This document shows positions 35,713 to 43,718 of a DNA stretch of 64,000 nt, one piece after another. A program made the position numbers and the translations under genes. Positions within the stretch are counted from its first letter, which is position 1. The number at the start of each line of letters is the position of its first letter. This DNA is from Actinokineospora fastidiosa (GTDB lineage Bacteria; Actinomycetota; Actinomycetes; Mycobacteriales; Pseudonocardiaceae), in assembly GCF_014648415.1 (NCBI RefSeq), contig NZ_BMRB01000003.1:372001-436000 (forward strand), written 5' to 3'. A model generated the notes under the pieces. The model did not search any database, was not told the origin of the DNA, and saw only the letters and a list, made by a program, of their open reading frames with translations.

Positions 35713-36890
35713 CAGCGGTTGCCCTTCTTCCAGGTCTCCCACGGCACCTGCCAGACGCCGAGGCCGTCCCAGGACTGCAGCTTGGCCCCACCGGAGTTCA
35801 CCACGGTGATGACGTCGCCCTTCTGCGAGATCCGCTGCAGCCAGCGCGCGTTCTCCGTGGAGACGTTGATGCACCCGTGGCTGACGTTGCGCCTGCCCTG
35901 GTCCCCCACCGACCACGGCGCGGAGTGGTAGAAGATCCCGCTGTTGGACATCCGGGTGGCCACCTCGACCGTCGTGCGGTAGCCCTCGGCGGCGTCCGTG
36001 GGCACGCCGTAGGTGGAGGAGTCCATTGTGTAGTTCACGTGCTCGCTCATGACCACGTAGGTGCCGACCGGGGTCTCGTACCCCTTCTTGCCCATCGAGA
36101 TCGGCATGGTCTTGGCGACCTTGCCGTTGATCGTCACCGTCATCTGGTGGGTCTTGCCGTCGGCCTTCATCACCACGGCGTCGCCGATGGTCACCGAGGC
36201 CTTGCGGTCCTCGCGGCCGTAGGTGCCGTTGCCGAAGTGCTTGCCGTAGATCCGCGCGTCGACGGTCACCTTCGTGCCGGGCTTCCAGTACTCCTTGGGC
36301 CGCCAGTGCACAGTGCTGTCGTCGTACCAGTAGAACGCGCCCTCGGTCTCCGGCGACGTGGTGATCCTGATGGCCTTCTCGGCGGCGGCCTTGTCGCGGA
36401 TGTTGGTGCTGAAGTAGAAGGAGAACGGCTGCCCGACCCCGACCGTCTGCCCGTCGAGGGGGTTCATCGACAGCGCCGTCTGCCGCGCGGGCTTGGCCGT
36501 GGTGAAGGTCGCGGTGGAGGTCGTCGGCTTGCCCTCGGCGTCCTTGCCGGTCGCGGTCATGGTGTAGGTCTTGCCGTAGCCGAGCCCGCCCGCGTAGGTC
36601 CACGTGCGACCGTCGTCGGACAGCTTCCCCTCGACCGCCTTGCCCGCGTCGTTCTTGAGCACGACCTCGCTGAGCATCCCCCCGGCGACCTGCACCGTCA
36701 CCGGCTGCCCCGGCTCCACGTCCTTGGCCTTGTCGGCCGGGGTGAGCGTCAGCCGCAACGGCTCCGCGGGCGGCGCCGTGGTGGTCGTCACACCCGGCGT
36801 CTCCCCCGCGGGCGCCGACGGCTCGGGGGCGGCCGTGCACGCCCCCAGACCCACCAGAACCGCGACGAGCACGCCAACCCGTCCCCGCAT
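35712..36890 (-). CDS. L,D-transpeptidase lipoprotein
   Basis: A 392-residue Ldt of the mycobacterial LdtMt2 type. The N-terminus MRGRVGVLVAVLVGLGAC ends in a lipobox (GLGAC), so it is membrane-anchored. Two Ig-like domains follow (about residues 45-130 and 135-235), then the YkuD catalytic domain with the catalytic SHGCINVSTENARWL near residue 338. A C-terminal tail of WDGLGVWQVPWETWKK type is usual in this group. It makes 3-3 cross-links in peptidoglycan on the outside of the membrane. ATG at 36890 follows GGGGGACG. Confidence 0.95.
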   Translation of the reverse strand: MRGRVGVLVAVLVGLGACTAAPEPSAPAGETPGVTTTTAPPAEPLRLTLTPADKAKDVEPGQPVTVQVAGGMLSEVVLKNDAGKAVEGKLSDDGRTWTYAGGLGYGKTYTMTATGKDAEGKPTTSTATFTTAKPARQTALSMNPLDGQTVGVGQPFSFYFSTNIRDKAAAEKAIRITTSPETEGAFYWYDDSTVHWRPKEYWKPGTKVTVDARIYGKHFGNGTYGREDRKASVTIGDAVVMKADGKTHQMTVTINGKVAKTMPISMGKKGYETPVGTYVVMSEHVNYTMDSSTYGVPTDAAEGYRTTVEVATRMSNSGIFYHSAPWSVGDQGRRNVSHGCINVSTENARWLQRISQKGDVITVVNSGGAKLQSWDGLGVWQVPWETWKKGNR

Positions 36891-37040
36891 CGTCCCCCAC
36901 TTTCCTCACGCTGACCTGTGGGAACCCAGTGTGCCCCACGAATGGGTGACGCCTGAACGGGACGTCCGGTTGCCTGGCGTCGACCCCCCGATTTCTTCGC
37001 CGGGCGGGGGCTGTGCTAACTTTTTCCCCGTCAGCAACGA

Positions 37041-37113
37041 GCGCCGCTAGCTCAACTGGCAGAGCAGCTGGCTCTTAACCAGCGGGTTCGGGGTTCGAGT
37101 CCCTGGCGGCGCA
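37041..37113 (+). tRNA. tRNA-Lys (CTT anticodon)
   Basis: The acceptor stem GCGCCGC pairs with GCGGCGC, with discriminator A at 37113 and no encoded CCA. The D-arm is AGCTCAACTGGCAGAGCA, the anticodon arm is GCTGG-CTCTTAA-CCAGC with anticodon CTT, and the T-arm includes GGGGTTCGAGTCCC. A likely -10 (TAACTT, about 37017) lies upstream. Nothing else is visible between the transpeptidase start and this tRNA. Confidence 0.97.
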
Positions 37114-37116
37114 CTT

Positions 37117-37151
37117 CCAACAGGACCAGGTCATCGACCTGGTCCTGTTGG
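37117..37151 (+). terminator. Perfect hairpin after tRNA-Lys
   Basis: A 16-base perfect inverted repeat (37117-37132 and 37136-37151; CCAACAGGACCAGGTC in the left arm) with a 3-base loop, followed by a weak CATTTCC tract. Its place three bases after the tRNA indicates transcription termination or 3'-end processing. Confidence 0.85.
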
Positions 37152-37179
37152 CATTTCCGATCTTGGTAGGGTCGCCGCC

Positions 37180-38049
37180 ATGGCTGAGGTGACCACGGCC
37201 GAGGGGACCTGGGGGTTCGACGGGGCCGCCCTGCGGATCACGCCGGGTACCGATCGCAAGGTGCACAAGCTCAGGAAGGCGCTCGGGGAGCTGGTCGTGC
37301 CCGCGGCGGCGATCGCGGGCATCAGCTACGAGCCGGGCAAGAAGGGCGGGGCGCTGCGGGCGCGGCTGCGTGAGGGGGCCGACCCGCTGAGCCAGGTGGT
37401 CGGCGGCCACCTGCCCGAGCAGGCCAACCCCTACCGGCTGGCGGTCGACCCCGCGCAGGTCGTCAACGCCGACTACCTGGTCGAGGCGTTCCGGTTCACC
37501 CCGCGCGCGGAGGGGGACGGGCCGGTCGGGCGGTTCCTGCTGCCCGGGCCCGCGCTGCCGGTCAGCGCGACGGTGTCCGAGGCGGTCGTGTCGTTCGACG
37601 GCAGCCGGGTGCTGCTGGAGTGGAGCTGGCAGGCGCCGGACGTCAAGCGCAGGTCGGGCACGCAGGAGCTGCCGATCGACAAGGTGACCGCCGTCGTGTG
37701 GCGGCCGTCCAGCGGGCTCACCGACGGCGTGCTGCGGTTCATCGTCCGCGACGCCAGTCCGAACGTCGCCCCGACGAGCGACCTGCACGCGGTGCGGCTC
37801 ACCTGGGGCACCGAGAACGAGCTGCTGACCGCGTTGGTCGCCGCCGCCGTCGTCGCGCGGATCCCCCGCTCGCGCCCCGACGCCCCGGCCGCGGCCCCGC
37901 CCGATGTGGACGTGCTCATGCGCAGGCTTCGCGAACTCGGCGACCTGCGCGACAGCGGCGTCCTGACCGAAGACGAGTTCACCGCTGCCAAGCGGGCCGT
38001 GTTACGCAGCATGTCGGCCGAGGAGTGGCCACCGCCACAAGACGGGTAG
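37180..38049 (+). CDS. DUF4429 domain protein with C-terminal SHOCT
   Basis: A 289-residue protein. Two DUF4429 repeats are visible: GTWGFDGAALRITPGT with the VPAAAIAGISYEPGKKGGAL core, and VVSFDGSRVLLEWSW with the ELPIDKVTAVVWRPS core. The C-terminal 35-40 residues (LRELGDLRDSGVLTEDEFTA then AKRAVL) are a SHOCT oligomerisation motif. The family is common in actinobacteria and phages; its role is unknown but the fold is PH-like. The ATG at 37180 follows TAGGGT at leaderless spacing. Confidence 0.9.
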   Translation: MAEVTTAEGTWGFDGAALRITPGTDRKVHKLRKALGELVVPAAAIAGISYEPGKKGGALRARLREGADPLSQVVGGHLPEQANPYRLAVDPAQVVNADYLVEAFRFTPRAEGDGPVGRFLLPGPALPVSATVSEAVVSFDGSRVLLEWSWQAPDVKRRSGTQELPIDKVTAVVWRPSSGLTDGVLRFIVRDASPNVAPTSDLHAVRLTWGTENELLTALVAAAVVARIPRSRPDAPAAAPPDVDVLMRRLRELGDLRDSGVLTEDEFTAAKRAVLRSMSAEEWPPPQDG

Positions 38050-38060
38050 CGTGCCCCGCC

Positions 38061-38987
38061 ATGGGGTGGTTGCGCAGGAGTCCGGCTCGCACGGTCACCA
38101 GAGGACGGAGCTGGCGGGACCCGATCCTGGACGCCGCGCTCGCCGAGGCCGAGGAGGGCAGGCTCGGCGCCGCGCGCACCGTGCTCGGGGAGTGCCGCGA
38201 CCAACCGGAGATCCGGGTGTTCCGGGTCGGCGAGCTCGCCGAGGCGCTGATCGGGTTCGGCGACGAGATCGCGACCATCGCCGGGGCCGGTGACGCCGAC
38301 CTGTTGTTGCTCAGCGGCGCGGTGTTCGTGCGCGAGGCGTGGGCCGTGCGCGGCGCGGGGCGGGCGGAGACGGTCGGCGCGCCGCGGTTCCGCATCTTCC
38401 ACAACCACCTCGCGCAGGCGGTCGCCCCGCTGCGCGCCGCGGCCGGGCTGCTGCCCGGCGACCCGGTGCCGTGGAGCGAGATGGACCCCGTCGCGCGCGG
38501 GCTGGAGTTCGACCGCGGCGAGCAGGACGCGCTCTGGGCCGAGATCGCCAGCCGCTGCCCCACCATGACCGTCGCCGTGCGGCGCAGGCTGCAGTCCCTG
38601 GCGCCCAAGTGGGGCGGCGACGAGACGGCCATGATCGAGTTCGCCAGGGCGTCGGTGGCCGCCGCGCCGCCGGGGCACCCGGTCGCGGCCGTCATCGCCG
38701 AGGCCCAGTTCGAGGGCGCGGCGCACCGGTCCGTCCCGGTGGCCCGCTACGCCAGGGCCGCCCGCGCCGAACTCGTGGCCGCGTCGACGAAGCTGCTCAC
38801 CACCCCGCTGTCGCTGCCGCAGACCTGCTGGGCGCACAACGCGTTCGCCGCCGTGTTCTCCGCCCTGGACGACGCCGCGCACGCCGTCCCGCACCTGCGC
38901 GCCATGAACGACCACCTCAACGACGCCGCGTGGGCCTTCGTCGGCGGCGAGGCCGCCTACCAGCGCGCCGCGGCGAAGTACCTGTGA
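38061..38987 (+). CDS. Conserved hypothetical protein, tandem paralogue 1
   Basis: A 308-residue, probably all-helical, soluble protein. It shares with its downstream neighbour the starting helix (DAALAEAEEGRLGAARTVLG against DAAIAELEEHRISPARTILA), the middle pair QTCWAHNAFAAVFSAL / RTVEAHNLFAAAFTRM, and the C-terminal WAFVGGEAAYQRA / WSFVGGAKAYDRA. The repeat pattern resembles TPR-like solenoids. I do not recognise a characterised family. ATG at 38061 is 11 bases after the DUF4429 stop and follows TAGCGT. Both paralogues probably form one transcription unit. Confidence 0.75.
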   Translation: MGWLRRSPARTVTRGRSWRDPILDAALAEAEEGRLGAARTVLGECRDQPEIRVFRVGELAEALIGFGDEIATIAGAGDADLLLLSGAVFVREAWAVRGAGRAETVGAPRFRIFHNHLAQAVAPLRAAAGLLPGDPVPWSEMDPVARGLEFDRGEQDALWAEIASRCPTMTVAVRRRLQSLAPKWGGDETAMIEFARASVAAAPPGHPVAAVIAEAQFEGAAHRSVPVARYARAARAELVAASTKLLTTPLSLPQTCWAHNAFAAVFSALDDAAHAVPHLRAMNDHLNDAAWAFVGGEAAYQRAAAKYL

Positions 38988-38993
38988 GGGCAG

Positions 38994-39917
38994 ATGGACC
39001 ACGCCTGGGACGACACCGCGCTGGACGCGGCCATCGCCGAGTTGGAGGAGCACCGGATCAGCCCCGCGCGGACGATCCTGGCCGAGGCGCGGACCCAGCC
39101 TGAGACGCGGTCGCTGCGCGTCGAGGTGCTGGCGGGCAGGCTGGTGGGGCTGGGCGGGCAGGTGCTGTCGCTGGCGATGGACAGCGTGGACCCCGAGCTG
39201 TCGCTGCTGGCCGGCGCGGTGGCGATCGCCGAGGCGCAGGTGATCGCCGACGGCGCGACCGACTCCAACGCGGCACGGGTCGCGCACGCCTACCTGCGCC
39301 GCGCGCTCGGCCCGCTGAACCAGGCCGCCGAACTCGTCGACACCGACCCGGTCCCGCACGACCTGCTGCAGACCGTCACCTCGGCGACGAACCGCGCGGA
39401 GTGCGACAAGGCGTGGGAGCGCGCGGTGAAGCGCGGCCCCACGCTGTTCTCGGCCCACCGCGCGCGGGTCGAGATCCTCGATCCGGTCAAGGCGCTGGCC
39501 TTCGCCAGGGCGACCGCGCGCTCGGCGGGCTCGGGCGACCCGAGGATCGCCCTGGTGGTGCTCGCGCACTTCCGGGTGCACGCGGGGCTGGAGGCGGCCT
39601 TCCGGGCATCCGGGAAGGCGGCGGACCGGCGGGCGATGTGGGACTACTTCGGCGGCGCGGTCCGCGACGAGGTGGCCGCGCTGTCCCAGCGGTTCCTCGC
39701 CGCGGCCCGGCCGCACCCCCGCACCGTGGAGGCGCACAACCTGTTCGCCGCGGCGTTCACGCGGATGTACGAGTACAGCCTCGCCGAGCCGCACCTGGCC
39801 GCGGTGGCGGGCAGGCCGTCGGGGTGGGCGTGGTCGTTCGTCGGCGGCGCGAAGGCCTACGACCGGGCGGTCCGCAGGCACGTCCGGAACGTGCCCGCGG
39901 ACCGGCCCCGGCCCTAG
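38994..39917 (+). CDS. Conserved hypothetical protein, tandem paralogue 2
   Basis: A 307-residue paralogue of the preceding gene, arisen by an old tandem duplication; the order of conserved blocks is the same throughout. The ATG lies six bases after the upstream stop behind GAGGGCAG, so both are one operon. Helix-rich, no signal peptide or membrane segment, no catalytic motif I can identify. The C-terminus ends in a basic, Pro-rich tail (RNVPADRPRP). It overlaps the convergent hexosaminidase stop by four bases. Confidence 0.75.
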   Translation: MDHAWDDTALDAAIAELEEHRISPARTILAEARTQPETRSLRVEVLAGRLVGLGGQVLSLAMDSVDPELSLLAGAVAIAEAQVIADGATDSNAARVAHAYLRRALGPLNQAAELVDTDPVPHDLLQTVTSATNRAECDKAWERAVKRGPTLFSAHRARVEILDPVKALAFARATARSAGSGDPRIALVVLAHFRVHAGLEAAFRASGKAADRRAMWDYFGGAVRDEVAALSQRFLAAARPHPRTVEAHNLFAAAFTRMYEYSLAEPHLAAVAGRPSGWAWSFVGGAKAYDRAVRRHVRNVPADRPRP

Positions 39918-42265
39918 CCGGTCACCTCGACCGCGGCGCTCGCCGTGCGCTCGCCCTGCACCGCGGTGATCGTCCGCGCCCCGGTCGGGGTCGTCGCGGG
40001 GATGACGCCGTGGCGCTGGAACCGGCCCTCGCCGTCGGCGCGGACGGTGTAGACCGTGACGCCGTCGATGCGGATGTCGACGTACCCGGGCTCGAACCCG
40101 GTGAGGGTCAGCGGCACCCACGTGCCCGCGCGCACCGTGTCGTCGACCGTCAGCGTCGGGGCCTGCCGGTCGGCGCGGTCGTCACCACCGCGGGCCACGC
40201 GGACGCGGACGCTCACCGGGTCGCCTGCCGACGGGGTGAGCACGCACGTGGTGTCGCGGGTGAAGCCCGCCTCGACGCCCGCGGTGTAGACACCCGCGCC
40301 GTGCAGGGCGTCCCTGGGCTGGGCCTGGGTGAACGTCACCGGGAGGACGACGCCCGCGCAGGTCGCCGTCGCGGTCAGCGGGCCGCGCAGCGCGCTGCCC
40401 GACGCCGGGTCGCCGTCGGTGTCGACGGTGTCCGGGGTGATCGCGCGGCCGTCGGTCTTGGTGCCGGGCGCGGCGACGAGCCCGAGGCCGTGCCGGGCGG
40501 CGACGCCCCGGCGGGCCGTGACGTCCGTGCCCGCGAGCGAGGCCGCCCACGCCGCGGCCGGGCTCTCGTAGAAGTTGACGCCGGACACCGCGAAGCGGGC
40601 GCCGAGCCGCGCCAGCCGGGCGGTGAAGCCGGTGACGTCCTTGCGGGCGGCGGGCGTCCACCCGGTCTCCAGGATCGACGCGGCCCTGGGGAGGGCGAGG
40701 AACTGCGCCTGGTCGCCGCCGCGGATCGTCTCCGACCACAGTGGACCCTCGACGCCGAGCACGGCGTCCTCCGGGATGCCGCCGGAGACGGTGGTGGTCG
40801 GGTCCCAGTTGTAGTACTTCGGGAAGTCGCAGTCGGTCCGGCAGGCCCAGCTGAGCCCGATCGGGGTGGTGGGGCCGTACTTCTGGTCGAGGTAGGCGCC
40901 GTCCGCCTTCGACACGACGGCCTTGCCACCCTTGGCCACGAAGTCGCGCACCCAGTCGCCGGAGCCGATCCAGTACTGCACGACCGAGCCGTCCCAGTAG
41001 CCCGGGCCCTGCGCCAGCCCGGCCTCGGCGTACTCGGTCCAGCCCATCGTGCCGACCCCGGTCGCGGCCTGCACCCTCGGCACGGCGCGGGTGATGAAGT
41101 CGACGTAGCGGGTGTGGCCCATCGCGTGCGACTCGTCGCCGCCGATGTGGACGTACGGGCCGCCGGTCAGCTCGGCGAGCTGGCGGAAGACGTGCTCCAC
41201 GAAGGTGTAGGTCAGCTCGTGGCGCTCGTCGAGGGCGGAGTAGCCGACGTTCGCGGTGCCGTTCCACGGGACGACGCCGGTCCCCGCGTCGCGCGCGGGC
41301 AGCGAGCGGTCGGTGTTGAGCTGCGGGATCGCGTGCAGGACGGCGTTGGTGTGGCCGGGCACGTCGACCTCGGGGACGACGGTGACGAACCGCTCGCGCG
41401 CGTACGCGACGATGTCGCGGTACTGGGCCTGGGTATAGTAGCCGGTGCGGCCCAACTCCTGGCGGTGTCCGCGCTCGTTCATCGCGGTGGCGCCGGAGAC
41501 GCGGGTGAGGGCGGTGTAGTCGATGGGATCGCCCTCGGCCTTGCCGTCGTTGGTGATCTCGATGCGCCATCCCTGGTCGTCGGCCAGGTGCAGGTGCAGG
41601 ACGCTCATCTTCAGCGCGGACAGGACGTCGATGTGCCGCTTGACCTCGTCGACGTCCTGGAACGACCGGGCGACGTCGAGCATGATGCCTCGATAGGCGA
41701 AGCGCGGCGCGTCCTCGATGTGGACGGCCCGGACGGTCCAGTCGTGCTTGACGGGCGTCGGCGACGCCGCCCACGCCGGAAGGAGCTGGCGGAACGTCTG
41801 CACCCCGTTGAACGCGCCGTGCGGGGTGCGGGCGGTGATGGCGACGCCGCGGTGGCTCACGTCGAGGGTGTAGGACTCGGCGGTGGGGGCGGCGCCGTCG
41901 ACGGTGTAGCGGGCCGTGGGGTCGACGGTGATCCGGATGCCGTGGCCGCGGGGACGCACGGGGACGCGGTAGCCGGTCGCGGCGCGCAGCTCGTCGGCCA
42001 GCAGCTCCGCGACGGGGGCGGCGGCGCCTGGCGCGACGATCGAGACATCCGGCCGGATGACGTAGGGCCGCGCCCGCGTGTCCTCCTCGACCAGCACCGG
42101 AAGCGGGACGAGCCCGGCGGTCGCCGTGGCGGCCGCCTGCGGGGTGGCCGATGCGGCCGGGACGACGCCGACCACCAGGGCGAGCGCGGCGGTGACGGCG
42201 GCGAGCTTGCGTGGACTGGGCCTCGCCGACCTGCTAGATTGGACTAGACCATAGCTGGTGCGCAT
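39914..42265 (-). CDS. Secreted beta-N-acetylhexosaminidase (GH20)
   Basis: A 783-residue enzyme that removes terminal GlcNAc from chitin or peptidoglycan oligomers. A signal peptide (PRKLAAVTAALALVVGVVPA) is followed by the GH20b domain and the GH20 barrel with FAYRGIMLDVARSF, LHLHLADDQGWRIEI, PEVDVPGHTNAVLHAIP and catalytic HIGGDESHAMGH (Asp-Glu near residue 376). The C-terminal 230 residues include Ig-like parts. ATG at 42265 follows GAGGGAG. A DasR-type palindrome lies at codons 5-10, suggesting control by GlcNAc-6-phosphate. It acts outside the cell. Confidence 0.93.
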   Translation of the reverse strand: MRTSYGLVQSSRSARPSPRKLAAVTAALALVVGVVPAASATPQAAATATAGLVPLPVLVEEDTRARPYVIRPDVSIVAPGAAAPVAELLADELRAATGYRVPVRPRGHGIRITVDPTARYTVDGAAPTAESYTLDVSHRGVAITARTPHGAFNGVQTFRQLLPAWAASPTPVKHDWTVRAVHIEDAPRFAYRGIMLDVARSFQDVDEVKRHIDVLSALKMSVLHLHLADDQGWRIEITNDGKAEGDPIDYTALTRVSGATAMNERGHRQELGRTGYYTQAQYRDIVAYARERFVTVVPEVDVPGHTNAVLHAIPQLNTDRSLPARDAGTGVVPWNGTANVGYSALDERHELTYTFVEHVFRQLAELTGGPYVHIGGDESHAMGHTRYVDFITRAVPRVQAATGVGTMGWTEYAEAGLAQGPGYWDGSVVQYWIGSGDWVRDFVAKGGKAVVSKADGAYLDQKYGPTTPIGLSWACRTDCDFPKYYNWDPTTTVSGGIPEDAVLGVEGPLWSETIRGGDQAQFLALPRAASILETGWTPAARKDVTGFTARLARLGARFAVSGVNFYESPAAAWAASLAGTDVTARRGVAARHGLGLVAAPGTKTDGRAITPDTVDTDGDPASGSALRGPLTATATCAGVVLPVTFTQAQPRDALHGAGVYTAGVEAGFTRDTTCVLTPSAGDPVSVRVRVARGGDDRADRQAPTLTVDDTVRAGTWVPLTLTGFEPGYVDIRIDGVTVYTVRADGEGRFQRHGVIPATTPTGARTITAVQGERTASAAVEVTG
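42238..42253. promoter_or_regulatory. DasR-like (dre) site in the hexosaminidase gene
   Basis: Read on the minus strand this is TATGGTCTAGTCCAAT. It agrees at 12 of 16 positions with the dre consensus as I remember it (TGGTCTAG and CCA core). DasR, a GntR repressor sensing GlcN6P, controls chitinolytic genes in streptomycetes, so a site at a GH20 gene is expected. The site is just downstream of the assigned start, not upstream. Confidence 0.5.
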
Positions 42266-42476
42266 GGGACTCCCTCGCCTGGTTGCAGGGTAGTGCGAGA
42301 TTATCCCACTTTTCACTCATCTTCGATCACGCGAATGCAGTAATTGGCAGATCTGTCTCCTGTGGACGCGTCGGTGGATCGTCACGCGCCTGGGGATGGC
42401 CCGCGAGTCGATCAGGTCCGCGCGGGCTTCGCCGAACGACGTGGACGAGTGCCGTCTGGGCGTTACGTTGGGGCGC

Positions 42477-43676
42477 ATGCGGACCAACTGGGCGGGGATC
42501 GTGGTCGGGGCGGGCGTGGTCGTGCTCGCGTTCGTGGGGGCGCCGATGTCGGTGGACGCCCTGATGTGGGCCGGTGTCGACCGGCCGGAGGTGATCGGGT
42601 TCCAGGCGGCGGTCGCGGTCGGCGGCGCGCTGGGGATGGCGGGCGCGCTGGTGGCGGCCCGGTGGTGGCGGTGGGTCGTCGCGGCGGGAGTCGTGGGGGT
42701 CGGGGTGGTGCTGGCGGTGAGCGGGCCGCCCGGGGGCGGGTTGTCCCTGCGGGTGCGGACGGCCGGGGAGTCCACGGTGGAGCTTCCGGTCGACCCGTTC
42801 TGGGGTGTGGTGCTGGCGGCGGCGTCCGGGGCGCTGCTGATCGGGGTCGTGTCCGGGGCGCGGCGGGTGGGCGCGGCGTGGGTTGTCGGGGTGACGGCGG
42901 GCGCGGGGTACTTCGGGGTGTCGTTGACCGGCGCGTTGCAGAGCCATCCGGCGCGGGTGGGGATCGTGGGTGCCGCGGCGCTGGTGGTGGTCGTCGCGGC
43001 CGTGTTGAGCGCGGAGCGGTCCTCTGAGTCGCGGCAGGTGCACTGGATCGCCGCAGGCGTTGTGCTGTCGACGGCGGTTCCCACGCTTGTCGTCGCGGTC
43101 TTGGGGAAGCCGGTCCTCGGGAGTCTCGTCGGCGCGCTGATCGGGGTCGCGCTTGTCGGCGCCGCGCTGGCCGCGGCGGGACGGGAGTGGTGGGCCGTCG
43201 GCGGGCTGGGGCTGGTGCTCGCGGCGCCGTTCACGAGCTTGGTGCTGCTGCATTCCGTTGTGGCGGGCGAGATCTGGTACGGGTGGCCGGCCGCCGCGGC
43301 CGGGGTGGTCGCGGGGAGTCTGGCGGGCAGGGCGGCGCCGTGGGTGGTCGGTCTCTGTGTGATACCCGCTCTGTTGTTGGGGCTCGGGTGGATGGACAGC
43401 CCGCTCGTGGTGTGGGTCTTCCTCGCGCTGGTCATGGCCGCGGTGGCGGGGTGCGCGGCGACAGCGGTGCGCACTGAATCCGTAGGCGCGCTAGGCGTGA
43501 CGGCGGCGGTGGGGTTCGGGCATGTGCTCACGGCAATCCACGGCACGGGGAGCGTCGAAGGGATCGTCGGGCGTGGCGGGCAGGTCGCGGCGGCGGTGGC
43601 GTTCGTGGTCGCGGTGGCACTGCTCCATTTGGGTACTCGTGGTAAAGGGGCGTCCGGTTTTGTCGGGGGTGTGTGA
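42477..43676 (+). CDS. Polytopic membrane protein of unknown function
   Basis: A 399-residue protein of about twelve hydrophobic helices with very short loops and almost no charged residues (WAGIVVGAGVVVLAFVGAP, WRWVVAAGVVGVGVVLAVSG). There is no recognisable transporter motif. The ATG at 42477 follows TACGTT at leaderless spacing. The gene lies 42 bases upstream of the giant secreted-protein gene in the same direction and could be co-expressed with it. It is divergent from the hexosaminidase. Confidence 0.75.
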   Translation: MRTNWAGIVVGAGVVVLAFVGAPMSVDALMWAGVDRPEVIGFQAAVAVGGALGMAGALVAARWWRWVVAAGVVGVGVVLAVSGPPGGGLSLRVRTAGESTVELPVDPFWGVVLAAASGALLIGVVSGARRVGAAWVVGVTAGAGYFGVSLTGALQSHPARVGIVGAAALVVVVAAVLSAERSSESRQVHWIAAGVVLSTAVPTLVVAVLGKPVLGSLVGALIGVALVGAALAAAGREWWAVGGLGLVLAAPFTSLVLLHSVVAGEIWYGWPAAAAGVVAGSLAGRAAPWVVGLCVIPALLLGLGWMDSPLVVWVFLALVMAAVAGCAATAVRTESVGALGVTAAVGFGHVLTAIHGTGSVEGIVGRGGQVAAAVAFVVAVALLHLGTRGKGASGFVGGV

Positions 43677-43718
43677 TTTCCTCGGACGCGTCGTGACCAA
43701 GAACACCTGGGGGATGTC

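Noticed and set aside
34510-37113. tRNA genes as integration sites of a mobile element
   Set aside because: No integrase, no direct repeat of a tRNA 3' end and no phage-like genes nearby.
37473-40121. 882-residue minus-strand ORF
   Set aside because: Antisense to DUF4429 and the tandem paralogues; no recognisable motif.
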